DNA from: Romanomermis culicivorax
Lineage: Eukaryota; Nematoda; Enoplea; Mermithida; Mermithidae
DNA: 64,000 nt
Reading direction: 5' to 3'
Assembly: GCA_963922205.1 (NCBI GenBank)
Contig: CAWUHX010000249.1
Span: 487,322 to 551,321 of the forward strand
Shown here: positions 20,654 to 31,277 of the stretch, in pieces
Numbering within the stretch: the first letter of the stretch is position 1
Layout of the letters: each line of letters starts with the position of its first letter
The notes under the pieces: generated by a model
Told to the model about the DNA's origin: nothing
The model's input: the letters and a program-made list of their open reading frames with translations, nothing else
Database searches by the model: none
Made by a program: the position numbers and the translations under genes

Positions 20654-22334
20654 CAAGTGGGGCTACTTGAGCCACTTTTCCATAGTTCAGAGCAAACAAA
20701 GTTTCATAACTTTTTTTAAGAAATGAGCAGATAGTTCAAATTTGGTATATATATGCAGAAATGGTGTAGCTTTATTGTCGTATAGTTAATTTTTCGAAAT
20801 TTTCAGCAAGTCGCGTATTTTTTTAAAAAAAGTTGGGTGGCTCAAGTAGCCCCGCTGTTGGGGCTACTTGAGCCATCCTATTAAAAATCACGATATATCA
20901 TATATATGCTCGTTTTGACGCTACTTGGGGTTACATGAGCCACCTTGGATGTTTTAAGAAACATTTAACAATGAAGACATGTTTAACAATGATACCGGGT
21001 ACGTAGTTATGACAATAATTGACAAGTTTAAGCAAGATCAACACACGAGAATCAAAAATCAAAGACAAAATTCGACAAAAATGGAATGTTTATCGAAGTT
21101 GAGCAATCAGAGTAATTTAAAATCAATACTGTCGCAAACAACTTGACTAATAATCATATAGCGACTTTGTAGCACTGGCAGGTCAAGTAATTTTGCAAAA
21201 ATTGATTCCAATTTCACCAACAACAAATCGTCGTGATTTGGCCATTGGAATTTTGTTTTTGGGCCGTTTGGGTGAAGAAACTTGACCTCTACAAAACCGT
21301 CAACTCCTGCCCATGTATGACCTCTACAAAACCGTCGGATCGTCGCTGAGGTTCGTCTCATCATGATTGTGAATATTTTCAGGTTTCATGTTCGCCACGG
21401 TCACCTCCAAATTTTCAAAATACTTTTTCATGACTTGGGGGCCAATGTTGGCTGTGGCACGTTTTATGTTATTGGCCAATCTAGTTGACAAAAACGCCTT
21501 GTGATGGTTGAGAAAATTCAGACACCAATCATTGCCTGGATAATTGTCGACAAATGCTGGATTAGCAACTCCTTTACGATCCAAATAGTCCTTGACGAAA
21601 TGACGTAAATCGTTCTTTGAAAACGGGAATCCCCATTCGGAGACACGAACAATTTTGTTGCGTATCTGCATTTCTTCTGTGTCCGATAAAGTATTTGGGT
21701 GGCCATGACGATTACGATTGCCCTTAATCTTTCGGTTCAAAGTTGTGTGAGGGATTGTGAACGCCTGACTAGCTTTTCGAATCGACATGCCATCCCGGAT
21801 CGCCTGTAAAGCGGATTCAAGTCGCTCATTGCTGAAGTCTTTGTACTTTCCAGCACCCAATTTACGGTTGTAAGTATGCATTCTGTATAAAAATCGTTTT
21901 TATCCCGATTTCTGACAGTGGCTAAAGTAGCCCCATTTTTTCCAAAATGATGGGGCTACTTGAGCCACTCAAATTTTGACCCTATGAACAAAACATCATA
22001 AACTGTAATTACCTGTTCAGAGTCCTTGTATGTGGATGTATATGAACGATGAATCAAATATTTGAATTGTAATAAATTAAAGCTGGAAATATCAGAAGTT
22101 TGACAACATGTAAAAATTGAAAAATTTTTATACCTGTATAAACATACCTACAGTATACCATACGTTCAATATCAAAGTATGTTAATATACTTGTTAGATA
22201 GCCCATAAGACAGAGTATGATAAAAAGTTTATTCGGTGATACCAAACAATATACATTTATTAGAAAAACGTGATGAAAACAAAATTTAGATCAAGTGGCT
22301 CAAGTAGCCCCGCCGGCTCAAGTAGCCCCACTTG
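20654..22334. mobile_element. pogo/Tigger-like DNA transposon, degraded
   Basis: Inverted ends: CAAGTGGGGCTACTTGAGCC at 20654 and its complement ending at 22334 (20 bp identical). The unit 'ggggctacttgagcca' recurs in inverted pairs at about 20850-20880 and 21920-21970 and as single copies elsewhere, so both arms carry repeated subterminal motifs. The interior holds a broken transposase (21324-21881). A TA duplication expected for this superfamily is not evident, so exact ends are tentative. Confidence 0.75.
21324..21881 (-). pseudogene. pogo-like transposase N-terminal part
   Basis: The 185-residue frame has an N-terminal Psq-type helix-turn-helix (ERLESALQAIRDGMSIRKAS, then FTIPHTTLNRKIKG), a CENP-B-like second DNA-binding region (FPFSKNDLRHFVKDYLDRKG, WCLNFLNHHKAF) and the start of the DDE domain with the first Asp in NHDETN followed by LSDDP. 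In intact relatives about 200 more residues with the second and third acidic residues follow. Here the downstream sequence turns into an unrelated frame at about 21360, so the enzyme is truncated or internally deleted and inactive. Confidence 0.82.
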
Positions 22335-22691
22335 ACGGTATTGTGAAATAAAGTTATATATTATTTCAACGTTTGTCCTGTTTTAATTTCGTTGGCACCA
22401 GAGTTCGATATGACTTCACACGAGAGAGACAAATAAAAAAAATTGGAAGGATTTTATCACCTTTCTATTCTGCTTCCGCTAATTTATGTCCTGTAATTTT
22501 GTTATGCAACTTACAATAAAAAACTCAAGAAATTAAGCTATTGATATTAGGATTACTGAACAGACTACAAAAACATAAACTGATTAATCTGGAACAGAGT
22601 ATGATTACAGTAAATATCAGACTTGGGAAAAAAACAGTTGGGGAAATGAGTTCACAATTTTCATTCGTGACACATTTTATTGTTAGAGTAT

Positions 22692-23450
22692 TGTCACCTT
22701 AGTGATGAATTTTAAATGAAGTGTAAAATAATTTCTCATTTATTATTTTATAACATGTTTCGTTTTTATTGTATTCATTTCTCCATTTTCATTTTATCAT
22801 GCATTGCGTCATAACTGGACCGTTCATAACCAAACATCAGTTAAAACATCAACACATAGAAGAGTCACATTGACAAGCTAAACATAAAGGCGTCACGTGG
22901 AAACCTAATTTAAAAACAACCCAAAATAGCAGCACTTAGGGAATAGAACCCGATTCTCCTACGTGAGGACTCTAACAACATCAATGTCCTAAATGCTATC
23001 TATAACCGAAATAGAGAACCCAAAATAGAAAAACAAGAGAAGATAAAAACTCTCTTCTCTCAGTTTTTTGGGTCAGTTCTTTTGCTCGTTTATTCGGAAA
23101 TATCCGTCCAACATTTTTCGCCTCAACCTCTTTCGCGAATACAACCATTTATCACCATCTTACTGTAACCAAAGTAAGTAACCTATTTCTCAACTATACT
23201 TCAACCTTATCCAAGCAACCCTGTCTCAACCTTTGACAACCGTTTCATAGATAAACCTTACCAACCTTAACCTTTAACCTCATTCAACCAGAGAAAACCT
23301 CTCTCAAACATTTTCAACCACAACCTTAAGACTGACGCAAGTGCACGGTTAACCTCCAAAATTAATCGTGTAATAATTAAAATAAAGTAGTAATTATTCT
23401 TGCGTTCTTCTTACTGTTTGTCCTATTCCACACAGCCCTGGGTAGTGACA
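22692..23450. mobile_element. Solo LTR S, 759 bp
   Basis: Termini are TGTCACC...GTGACA, with the 4-bp duplication GTAT at 22688-22691 and 23451-23454. On plus it holds a TATA-like 'agataaaaactctc' at about 23040, an initiator-like 'ctcagttt' about 20 bp on and an AATAAAG signal at about 23383, giving a plausible U3-R-U5 order. The stretch 23140-23340 is rich in 'caacctt' units. No internal retroelement genes flank it. No other copy is in this window. Confidence 0.8.
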
Positions 23451-23454
23451 GTAT

Positions 23455-24109
23455 AGCATGATAGGAGTAAATCTTCGACCCAGGGAAAATTAAGCTGCTG
23501 AAGTGCGACAGTTGCTCAATTCAGTTAAAAATCAGTGTATGATGCATTTTAGTACACAAGAACAGGATGAACTTTTGCTCAATTCGTCTATTGGCTGAAA
23601 GGAAATATAAGCAGTGGCTGAACTGGGACAACTTTTTGAAAAATTGTTATCACCACATATTTGACCATGTTTAGCATTTTTCTGATTCAAAAACGTTCGA
23701 ATTTCATCACTTTTTGATATAAGGGACAATGGAGAAGCGCTGTTTCGCTTTTTCCCAATGCCCTTAGTTACACACTAAAATGAAGAGGACTTCTCTGTCA
23801 TCCCTTCATTGAGCAACATGAAAGGGGAAAATTGTCCCCTCCCTTGGACAAAGGGGCAACAGAAAGAGCACATCTGCGACAACGACAAAAAAAACATTTC
23901 AATACTGACGTTATCCGTTGCAGAGGAATGCATTGCGAGCCAGACTTATACTAGAGGCAATATATAAGAAAGTATACTATACACCATTACTGAACATCTA
24001 TGCGATAGAAAAAAGTGATGCGAAAAACAATGAATAAATAAGTAATAATTAACAATACAAGAAAATTCTGATCAAAAATCACACCAGATCTCAAACGTTC
24101 ACTTATATT
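23455..24109. other. No gene seen; 3' flank of LEPROT
   Basis: AT-rich, without conserved coding sequence. It presumably contains the 3' untranslated region of the LEPROT gene, which ends at 24110; 'aataaataagtaat' on plus is not informative for a minus-strand gene. Confidence 0.4.
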
Positions 24110-25168
24110 CTAAAAAATGCCGTAAATGGAATCATCGTCCCTGTGAACCCAAAAATAAGCAGCTATAGTGGCGAAGATGACGACATTACCAGCGCAGACG
24201 AATGCAGCAGCGCCCCACATCATCTGTAAATTGTCCCAAAATTTAGACGAGATTATTTTGAATCTATAAGTCGATGAGAAAAAAATTTTGACATGAAGGC
24301 TGATGTGTCAAATGCCTTAAATAATGACGTTGAAATGTGCTTTTGGACATATTTTCCTCAAGATCTATTAAATCCTGTATTTCATACATATTTCTACTAT
24401 GCAGTATTTTTCATCGACTCACTGCGCCGGAATGAGCCAGAACGAATGGCAAACCAAAACCAGAAACTACTATTCCCGTGGTCAAAAATAAGGCCATTTC
24501 CATGCAAGCGGAACTCGAAGAACTATCATCCGAAAAACGTCGTCCAATCGTGATGGGTAGAGGAACGAAAAAGTAAAATACCAATAAAAATAACGGCCAC
24601 CAACTGAAAAATGAAAAACACTTGAGGCCGAGGCAACATTCAAAATATGAGTCAAACAACTATGATTCGATTTACTCAACTTCTGACAATAACAATCTAA
24701 ATTTAAAAAATCAGGTTTGAATACGCGACAAAGCAGATGCTCGCAAATAAAATTATTTCCGGTAATATTTGCATTGAAATTTTTCTTAACAAAATGCGTG
24801 TTAGCTGGTAAAATCTTTAAACGTGGAGAAAACGAAACGTGCCAAAAGACTACTCGCGCTATTTGGCGATACCACCGAATAAATTGAATAGCAACACTTC
24901 AGTGGTTTAGAAAAACTTTTCTCACTTATATCCTTTGAGAGCACATCCGAGAACGAGGAATAGTAGACCCATGCATCCACTGAACGCCAACATTACTAAA
25001 CCTAAAATAAAAAGTACGAAACATGAAATTAACTGCCTTTAACTCGAAGGTTAGCAAATGACATGTTCTTTTTTTAGTCCAATTCTACAAAATAAAAAGA
25101 TCGATATTCTACCGAAAACTTAGTCCTTCCTTCTGCGATGACAACTAACCTTTAACAGATGCTGCCAT
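24110..25168 (-). CDS. LEPROT: LEPROT/Vps55 family membrane protein
   Basis: Small four-helix membrane protein of late endosome/Golgi; the family (LEPROT, LEPROTL1, yeast Vps55) controls endosome-to-vacuole sorting and surface levels of receptors. Exons: 25168-25150, 25001-24926, 24603-24423, 24223-24110; all junctions are GT-AG, phases agree and the total is 390 nt, giving 129 residues, close to the family's 130. Exon 2 encodes the first hydrophobic helix ([18 protein letters not shown]); exon 3 has [10 protein letters not shown], the loop [14 protein letters not shown] and the hallmark [17 protein letters not shown]; exon 4 the last helix ([13 protein letters not shown]). The ATG lies seven codons before the first intron in good agreement with the family's MA..K start. 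It could be LEPROT or LEPROTL1; one gene is usual in invertebrates. Confidence 0.95.
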
Positions 25169-26089
25169 GGTTGTGCAATTGATTCAATTAGAATAGAGTT
25201 CAAATCTTTGGTATATAGTTGAAATAACGTCGGTGATAGAAATGATAGCTCAATCTAAAAAAATAAAAGGAATTGCGAAACGAAGTTGTTTGAAACCGTG
25301 AATTCACGACAAATATTTCATAATGACATGAACATAATAATAATAATAATAATCAGGAGCAGAGAGTAAAATCTGAAGCAAAACCAAACTGACGTGAATC
25401 AAATAACGACGCTTGAATGGGATTGGGAAATACTATGTTATCATTGACGTCCGAAGAAATTTGGTTTTATTTTATGATAATGGCTCTTCTGCGATTTTGA
25501 TTTTCTATGGGCACATCAAATAGTTAACGGTTGATTGACAATGTGATGCAATACAGTCACGCCTAATAGAGAAAAATGAGTATTTTAACATGACCGACGA
25601 CAGTAAAATAAGATTTTGACATTCATTTTAAACGCACCGAAAAGCATCTTTCTACCAATCCCAAAAAAGTATTTTTTAAATGAGGACTATGTCAAAAAAT
25701 TTCAACTTTTTCCCTCAGAAATACCTAATGTGAGGAAAAACTGCGGGTGGACTATTTTCAAAGCACTTCTTTTTCACCAAACTGGTGTTATTGGTTAAAA
25801 AAATTTTGGAAGAATCGTGGGAAGTGGCATCGCCCAACGGTCGACCAATCCTTGAAGGGAGGATTCAAAAGCACTGTTTTCCTATGTTAAAAAATTTTGA
25901 AAAATTCGTAGGACTTTTTCGTCCAAAGAACTTCAATTACTTTTCAACATTTAACATGATGTGATGTGCATTCATGTGGCTTTCTATACATGAAATATAG
26001 CTGGCGATCGGACTTTTAAAAGAGTAGTTATCGTTTTTCATCCACGGGTTCAAAAGTTATATCACTTCAAACTTTGAAATCGTCCGAAA
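25169..26089. other. No gene seen upstream of LEPROT
   Basis: Holds an (AAT)n microsatellite at about 25329-25353. A 60-codon plus frame at 25616 has no homology I recognise. The LEPROT promoter should lie near 25170-25300, but no clear element is visible. Confidence 0.4.
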
Positions 26090-26233
26090 CAGGGCCGTGC
26101 GCAGGATTTTTTCATGGGGGGCGGACTAAATTTTTTTTACTGAATAGCCCCAAAAAATGTTGATTTTACGCGATACATTGTGTGTATGCTGCCTCAACGG
26201 GGGGTGGAGCGTCCCCGTTTGTGCACGGCCCTG
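26090..26233. mobile_element. 144-bp hAT-like MITE H, copy 1
   Basis: Ends CAGGGCCGTGCGCAG and, inverted, CAGGGCCGTGCACAA. Exact 8-bp duplication GTCCGAAA at 26082-26089 and 26234-26241. The interior 'ttttttcatgggg.gcggacta' and 'actgaatagccc' identify two other copies, at 45109-45267 and 53420-53575. No coding capacity. Confidence 0.93.
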
Positions 26234-26321
26234 GTCCGAAATTACCCAAGATTTTTGCATTTTATCCGAGTATGGAAAGTGGATAAAGTGATTGAATTGA
26301 TTGAAAAATTAGACTTTTAAC

Positions 26322-26467
26322 CAGGCATGTAGACAGAGGATTGGGGGGCCATGTCCCCAAAATGTTTCAAGTGTTCAAGAAAAAGTGAAGTCAGAAATGT
26401 CAATTTTACAGTAAATTGAGTGAAAAAATGTATCTCCCCACCGAAAAAATTCCTGACTACAGGCCTG
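26322..26467. mobile_element. 146-bp hAT-like MITE N, copy 1
   Basis: Ends CAGGCATGTAG and, inverted, CAGGCCTGTAG (10/11). Flanks CTTTTAAC and CTTTTATC match at 7/8. The interior 'tcaagaaaaagt.aagtcagaaatg..aattttacagtaaat' is shared with 44596-44778. Confidence 0.88.
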
Positions 26468-26539
26468 CTTTTATCCACAAAAATTTATGTTGAAGAGATT
26501 CATTTTCTAGCGCACTAGGAAATGTTTTGGACGCTTCTG

Positions 26540-26715
26540 CAGCTGTAAGAAGTCCAAACAGTACGGGGGGGTCACCCCAAAATTTTGGGAAAAAATCGAA
26601 AAACGTTTTTTTGCCAAATTTTTCGAGTAGGGGGTTTAACAGGATAACAAGATTTGGGTGAGGAATTCCGGAAGTTAGGGAGACTTACCCCCGTTAACCT
26701 CTCAACTACAGGCAT
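26540..26715. mobile_element. Degenerate family B-like element
   Basis: Begins near 'agtacgggggggtcacccc' and ends 'acctctcaactacagg', resembling an inverted B copy (compare 35193-35402). The middle carries the typical 'ttttgggaaaaaatcgaaaa' text. No duplication could be matched; boundaries are approximate. Confidence 0.5.
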
Positions 26716-26727
26716 TGGCGCTTCAGG

Positions 26728-26880
26728 CCGATGTTATTTTTTAGGTTTTTGCTGCTTTGCTCGAATTTATAAAAATTGTTGACTTCAAGCTGATTTTTTG
26801 AGTTTTTAATTGATTGACAACAGCAGCTCATTGTTAAAATCTGAACATAATTCTAGCTCCGACACGCACGGCAGTAAACT
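26728..26880. repeat. Dispersed repeat O, copy 2
   Basis: Same orientation as 20170-20340; shared 'tttttgctgctttgctc', 'ataaaaattgtt', 'gac.acagca' and 'catca/taattctagctc'. Function unknown. Confidence 0.55.
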
Positions 26881-27039
26881 TCCAGCTGGTTCCTTTGACT
26901 TTTCATCGGGATGGGTGGGGAGTCCGTGAGGAAAAATAAGAAAAAGAGAGCTCTATAGGCATCTGCATCTATGTTCTAGACTGAAGAACTAGACCTGGTA
27001 ATCGAAATTTCTATAATACCGATTATGAAAATTTGTCCT

Positions 27040-28380
27040 ATTATTTTATCATAGCAAATATTGATTGGGAATCAACCTTTGGTGATTGCATTACAAATGA
27101 AGATTTTCATGACGTTTTCTTACATCTGAGAAATACCATTATTGAAGAAGATGTGCCTAAAAAAAGACAAAGAATATGAAAATTCAAACGTTTTTCACAA
27201 AAGATTATACAAATTTAAAAAGTAAAAAAATGGTTTTGGAAAATTTACGACATGAGTCCTGGTCTACTTAATAAGACAAACTACCTATAAATGTAATGAA
27301 ACGTTTGAAAAAAGCGTTAATGATTTTTACTGTAAACAGGAAGTGAACAAAATCATATATATATATAAGTTTGTGAATCATCAATCATCTGCTCCAAAAC
27401 CAGTACCACTTCTTTTGAAAGTAACTTTGATGAATGTAGTTTATTTAACGATTTTTAGGACGCTTTTTACTGTAGCCAATAAAACAATTCCGAACTGTCC
27501 ATGTAGAGTTACTGTACCAATTCTAATTAAAATATAACCTTGGAAGCTTCTGTTGTTTCGGGAGGTTTGAAAAATTTGAAACTTTCTTTTCTAAAAGACC
27601 TGATGGAATTTCAGCATTTTTTGTGAAAAAACTCCACATTGTCTTAGTCTTCCATCAACAAAAATTTTCAATTTCTTACTAGACAAGCTCAGTTCCAAAA
27701 ATTGTGATCTCAAGCATACATGTAACGGAGCCCCGAGGTCTGGGGGGGTTGGGCCACTTTTTTTGGGCCGGGGGTCAGTAATTCCCAATATTTTGGGGGG
27801 AGGGGTCTCTATAGGGAAAAAATCGATTTTTTCACGAAAAAAGTCCGAAAAAGAGTTTAAAAAATGGTAATTTTTGTCTGAAAAATGATAAAAAATGTAT
27901 TTATGGCGCGAAGCGCCGAGAAAATTGACGTTTTTGACCATTTTTTGTTCAAAAATTGACATTTTTCATCAAAAAATTGGCATTTTTCCGACCAAAAGTA
28001 TGAGTGTCCATGGGCTACCCTATGGCTAGCCATAGGATTGGAAAATCCTGGGGGGGCGGTCGCCCAATGGCTAGCCATATGGTCGACGATTTCTGGGGGG
28101 GAGTTCCCATAGCAGTTCCCCCCCCCCAATTACATGTATGATCTCAAGCTATTGCTATTCCAATTTTCGAGAAAGGGAATCCTTCCTCCATGAATACATA
28201 TCACTCAGTTTCTCTTTGTTGTGTTTTCTGCAATGGGTTGGAATTTATTATCAACACTGGAATAATCGAACATTCAGACGACAATCAGTTCGGATTTAGG
28301 AAAGCAAGGTCATGTCTATCTCAATTGTTGTATTGTAGGAATATTAAAGACTTAAGAACTTAGATCAGCGAAATCCTATT
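27040..28380 (+). pseudogene. LINE ORF2 remnant interrupted by an A element
   Basis: Plus-strand remnants in order: a linker that starts DWESTFGDCI (about 27064); a block with TVANKTIPNCP (about 27474); the reverse-transcriptase start SPDGISAFFVKKL (about 27599); then, past a 426-bp insertion, AIAIPIFEKG (about 28151) and DNQFGFRKARSCLSQLLYC (about 28279). These follow the usual order of CR1/Jockey-type polymerases. Stops and shifts occur throughout and the catalytic FADD region is absent. Removing the insert (27715-28140 and one duplication) joins the polymerase blocks in one frame. Confidence 0.8.
27715..28140. mobile_element. Family A MITE, copy c, inside a LINE
   Basis: Starts CATACATGTAACGGAGC and ends CCAATTACATGTATG, 426 bp, with exact 8-bp duplication ATCTCAAG (27707-27714, 28141-28148). 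Inverted relative to copy a. The centre has 'ggcgcgaagcgcc', and the right arm 'atggctagccat' and a palindromic 'ctagccatatgg'. Both arms carry G or C tracts of up to nine bases. Confidence 0.95.
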
Positions 28381-28437
28381 AATGTTATGCATACATTAAT
28401 ATAAACCTTTCCGCAGTTTCCAGAATGTTTCTAAAGA

Positions 28438-28594
28438 GAAAAAATTTTTTGTGCCATTGGCACAAATTTTTTTGACCCCTTGTGCCAATCGGCACAAAGG
28501 TCCGTGCACAAAAAAAAACACTTACTACGCCCAGGGTTTTTTTGCACACAGGAACCAAATTTCGGGCTGTGCAACCAAATTTTTTCTGCCAGGT
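28438..28594. repeat. Dispersed repeat E (GTGCCAATTGGCAC type)
   Basis: Contains 'ttttttgtgccattggcacaaattttttt' and 'tgtgccaatcggcacaaa' palindromes followed by 'gtccgtgcacaaaaaaaa' and 'gcacacaggaaccaaatttcgggct'. Related text is at 5455-5530, 13900-13975, 34520-34630 and 35600-35680. It reads as a non-coding repeat, perhaps the end of a larger element. Confidence 0.65.
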
Positions 28595-28604
28595 CATACC
28601 TGTT

Positions 28605-28817
28605 CATACCTGTAAGACCTCCGACCAGTTGGGGGGGGGGGGGGGTAAATCCGAAATTTTGGGGGGGGGGGGGTAGAAAAAAGTCGAAATTTTTCCAAAA
28701 AAGGCCAAAAAACATATATTTCTTTCAACACATTTTTTTAACTTTTTCCAAACTGGGGGGGTTGGGTACATGGTTGGCCAAGTTGGGGCCCCCCCCCAAC
28801 CCCCAAGTACAGGTACG
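28605..28817. mobile_element. Family B MITE, copy at 28.6 kb
   Basis: Starts CATACCTGTAAGACCTCCGACC (with a partial duplicate of the end just before, at 28595) and ends AGTACAGGTACG. Very long G tracts (up to about 14) follow the left end and a C tract precedes the right end. The flanking 8-mers do not match, so the duplication is not confirmed. Confidence 0.8.
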
Positions 28818-28829
28818 CAGTGAAACTTG

Positions 28830-29530
28830 AGGTCCGACTGTTCTTTTGATTAGGTTATAGGGTTTTCTATCCGGAGATGCATTTTTATGCGTTCTAAAGC
28901 TGAAAATTTTTGCTTCAATTTATTTATAATTTTTTATATTATTCCAGTGCGCGGTTAGAAAATGTCATTCTAGTTAGTGCTTATAGGTTCTAATTATCAA
29001 ATTGTTATGGATAAATGTTTGATCCTGTATTGTTTTTTGACGGATTTGATTGAAAACTAACATTTTTCGGTCATTTTCCCAAAATTTTTTTGTGACCTTC
29101 ATACAAATTTTGATTTTCATGTGATTAAAACATTTCGAGAGTAAGACAATACTAGAAATTCTTGCCAGTTGAAAGATTTCGTAGTCGCTTGCCTAGTTTT
29201 TGAATTTTAGTTAGTCTGACTGAAAATTCATTAAATTCACTGAAAAATCAAACCTTCTGTCTGGGAAATAAAAGGTGGGAAGATTCATTTTCCAGCGTTC
29301 TAGAATATTGGAATTCAAAAAAAATTTTCGGCGCGAGTGTAGTCATATTAATCTTTCCATTTCCTCTCCATAACTCAAAAAATTGGGTTTTAAATAACTA
29401 AAACCGACGCGGGTCGAATGAAATACAGGAAAACTGATTTTCGATGATTTTTCCGATAAAACGCAAATTTATCGATTTTAGAGTGAGCAACTATAAATTT
29501 ATCTGTGCAACCAAAATTTATCCCCAAGTT
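28830..29530. repeat. Dispersed repeat family F, copy 2
   Basis: Diverged match to 5540-6478 plus its continuation after 6867. Contains 'ttttccagcgttctagaatattgg' followed by 'ttttcggcgcgag', then 'actcaaaaaattgggttttaaa' and 'gacgcgggtcgaatgaaatacaggaa'. No coding sequence recognised. Confidence 0.65.
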
Positions 29531-29965
29531 GCACATTGCAACCTGGCCTGTGCAAAAAAAAAACCCTGACTACGCCTATGAAATAGAAAAATTATTAAAT
29601 AATTAAAATCCTCAACAATTTTCAATTTTATAACGCGTAAAATGCATCTCCGAACAGGAAACCATCAAAAAAATTTTCCTTACATTGGTGCCTAACTACA
29701 AAAAAACCTTCCCTTAATTTCAAAAAAAATTCCTCAGAAATGGTCGATTGAGGAAAAAACCGACGTTTTTTTCCTCAAATGGGGTCTTTTGAGGAAAAAA
29801 TTTTCGAATTGACGAAAAAAATTTAGGGTACTTATGGTTCTCATTGTGGAAAAAATTTTGGGGAATTCAAACCCGGAAAAGATGCGTTTTGGTGGACTTA
29901 AAAGGGTCAAAATCTCAAAATTTTCCCGGTCATGGATATAATAACTATTTTTCATCAGGCGTGGC
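29531..29965. repeat. Dispersed repeat M, left part of copy 1
   Basis: 'ttgaggaaaaaa' units, then 'gaaaagatgcgttttggtg..ctta.aagggtcaaaatctcaaaattttccc', which recurs at 31925-32000 and 13420-13460. It runs into the target of the hAT-like element at 29966 and resumes at 31278 ('ggcgcggccgttagcatatctac', compare 32042 'ggcgcggcttttagcatgtctac'). Confidence 0.65.
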
Positions 29966-31277
29966 CAGGGTTGGCGGGCATTGGGTTTTTGGGTTGGAAA
30001 ATTGGACATTTCTGGGTTTTTAAGAAAAAAATTCATTTTTTCCATTTTGTTCTCAGAAATAAAGTTTCTTCCTGATTTAACAATCAAAATTAGAGTTGAG
30101 CCACTTTAGTAACTGCAATGCAGTCTTTTCTGACACTGGCATGACAACAGAGTTGAGATGAGATCACACAACAAACTAATCAAATGCTATCGTAAATTTT
30201 CAATTCAGGAGACTCCTTAGCTTTATTCGATTCGGTTCCTACGACTGTTCTGTTGAGTTGATTTATTCTAATCGAAAAGCTAAAGATTCATATTCAATAA
30301 ATTTAGTTTATGTTTGAATTGTCTCTTGGTTGAAGTTGATTTGATTCGGCAGTTTATATGAATATTAGGCAGATTTTACTGCTCATGAGTCATGAGCACT
30401 TATGAGCAGTGCTAGTGAGCAATACACAGCATTACTTGTGACTGCTAAAGTCTGCTCACAGCCATCAGCATTTGATGAGCTGAGTTGAGTAGCCCTAAAA
30501 GCTTGAGGGAGACAACAGACCCACTGGAGAAAGAGGCAGCTGAAGGCTTATTGGGTTCAAAAATGAGTTGAAAATGGACCACCAACCAAGTATTCTGATT
30601 GAATGGCTGTAAGCAGTATGAATGTTAAAGAAAGAAACATCAAGCTATTTTTCAGCCTGCAAAAACACAATTTACAAGTAACTCAATGAATAAATTATCT
30701 CGGCAAGTGAAGATGATGAAAATAATACGTTTTGTTACAAAATGTTATTGAGCGGCCAAAAATCTGTTATGCAATATTGGTTGATGGAAGGCAAAACGTG
30801 GCTCTCGTTTCAAAAAATTGCCTTGAGAGTACGTTTTTTAAGACGAGCAAGCGAACTTTATTTTGTCATGTTATAATCACGTGTTTTCCTTTTTGGTGTC
30901 CACTGCGTCATCAGAGCGTAATTTTTCAACACTTGGCTTTGTTCACAACAAATTGCATAATCGATTGACATCTGCATCAGTCGAAAAGCTAGTTTTCATA
31001 AAATTCAATGCCAAAAATTTTTTTGACGGTGCATTTATATGATTTTATCTGTTATGATAAGGAATCTGTATTTTTGCTTAAAACCAGGAAAAATGATATG
31101 AAAATGTTTTGCATTATGAAGAATAAAACTTTAGACGTGTTGCATTTGCTTTTCTTTCATACTTAATTCATATACATAATTGTGAAATAAAAAAAAGCTG
31201 ATTAAACCCTAAAAAACCCATAAAAAGACCCTAAAAAAATATTCGAAATTTTGAAAATGGGTTTTTTCCCAATCCTG
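29966..31277. mobile_element. 1.3-kb hAT-like element, CAGG(G/A)TTGG ends
   Basis: Left CAGGGTTGGCGGGCATTGGG; right, inverted, CAGGATTGGGAAAAAACCC. Flanks GGCGTGGC (29958-29965) and GGCGCGGC (31278-31285) match 7/8, and an uninterrupted relative of the target exists at 32037-32065. The interior (30100-31180) has no frame over about 80 residues and no transposase motif, so it is non-autonomous or decayed. Confidence 0.85.
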
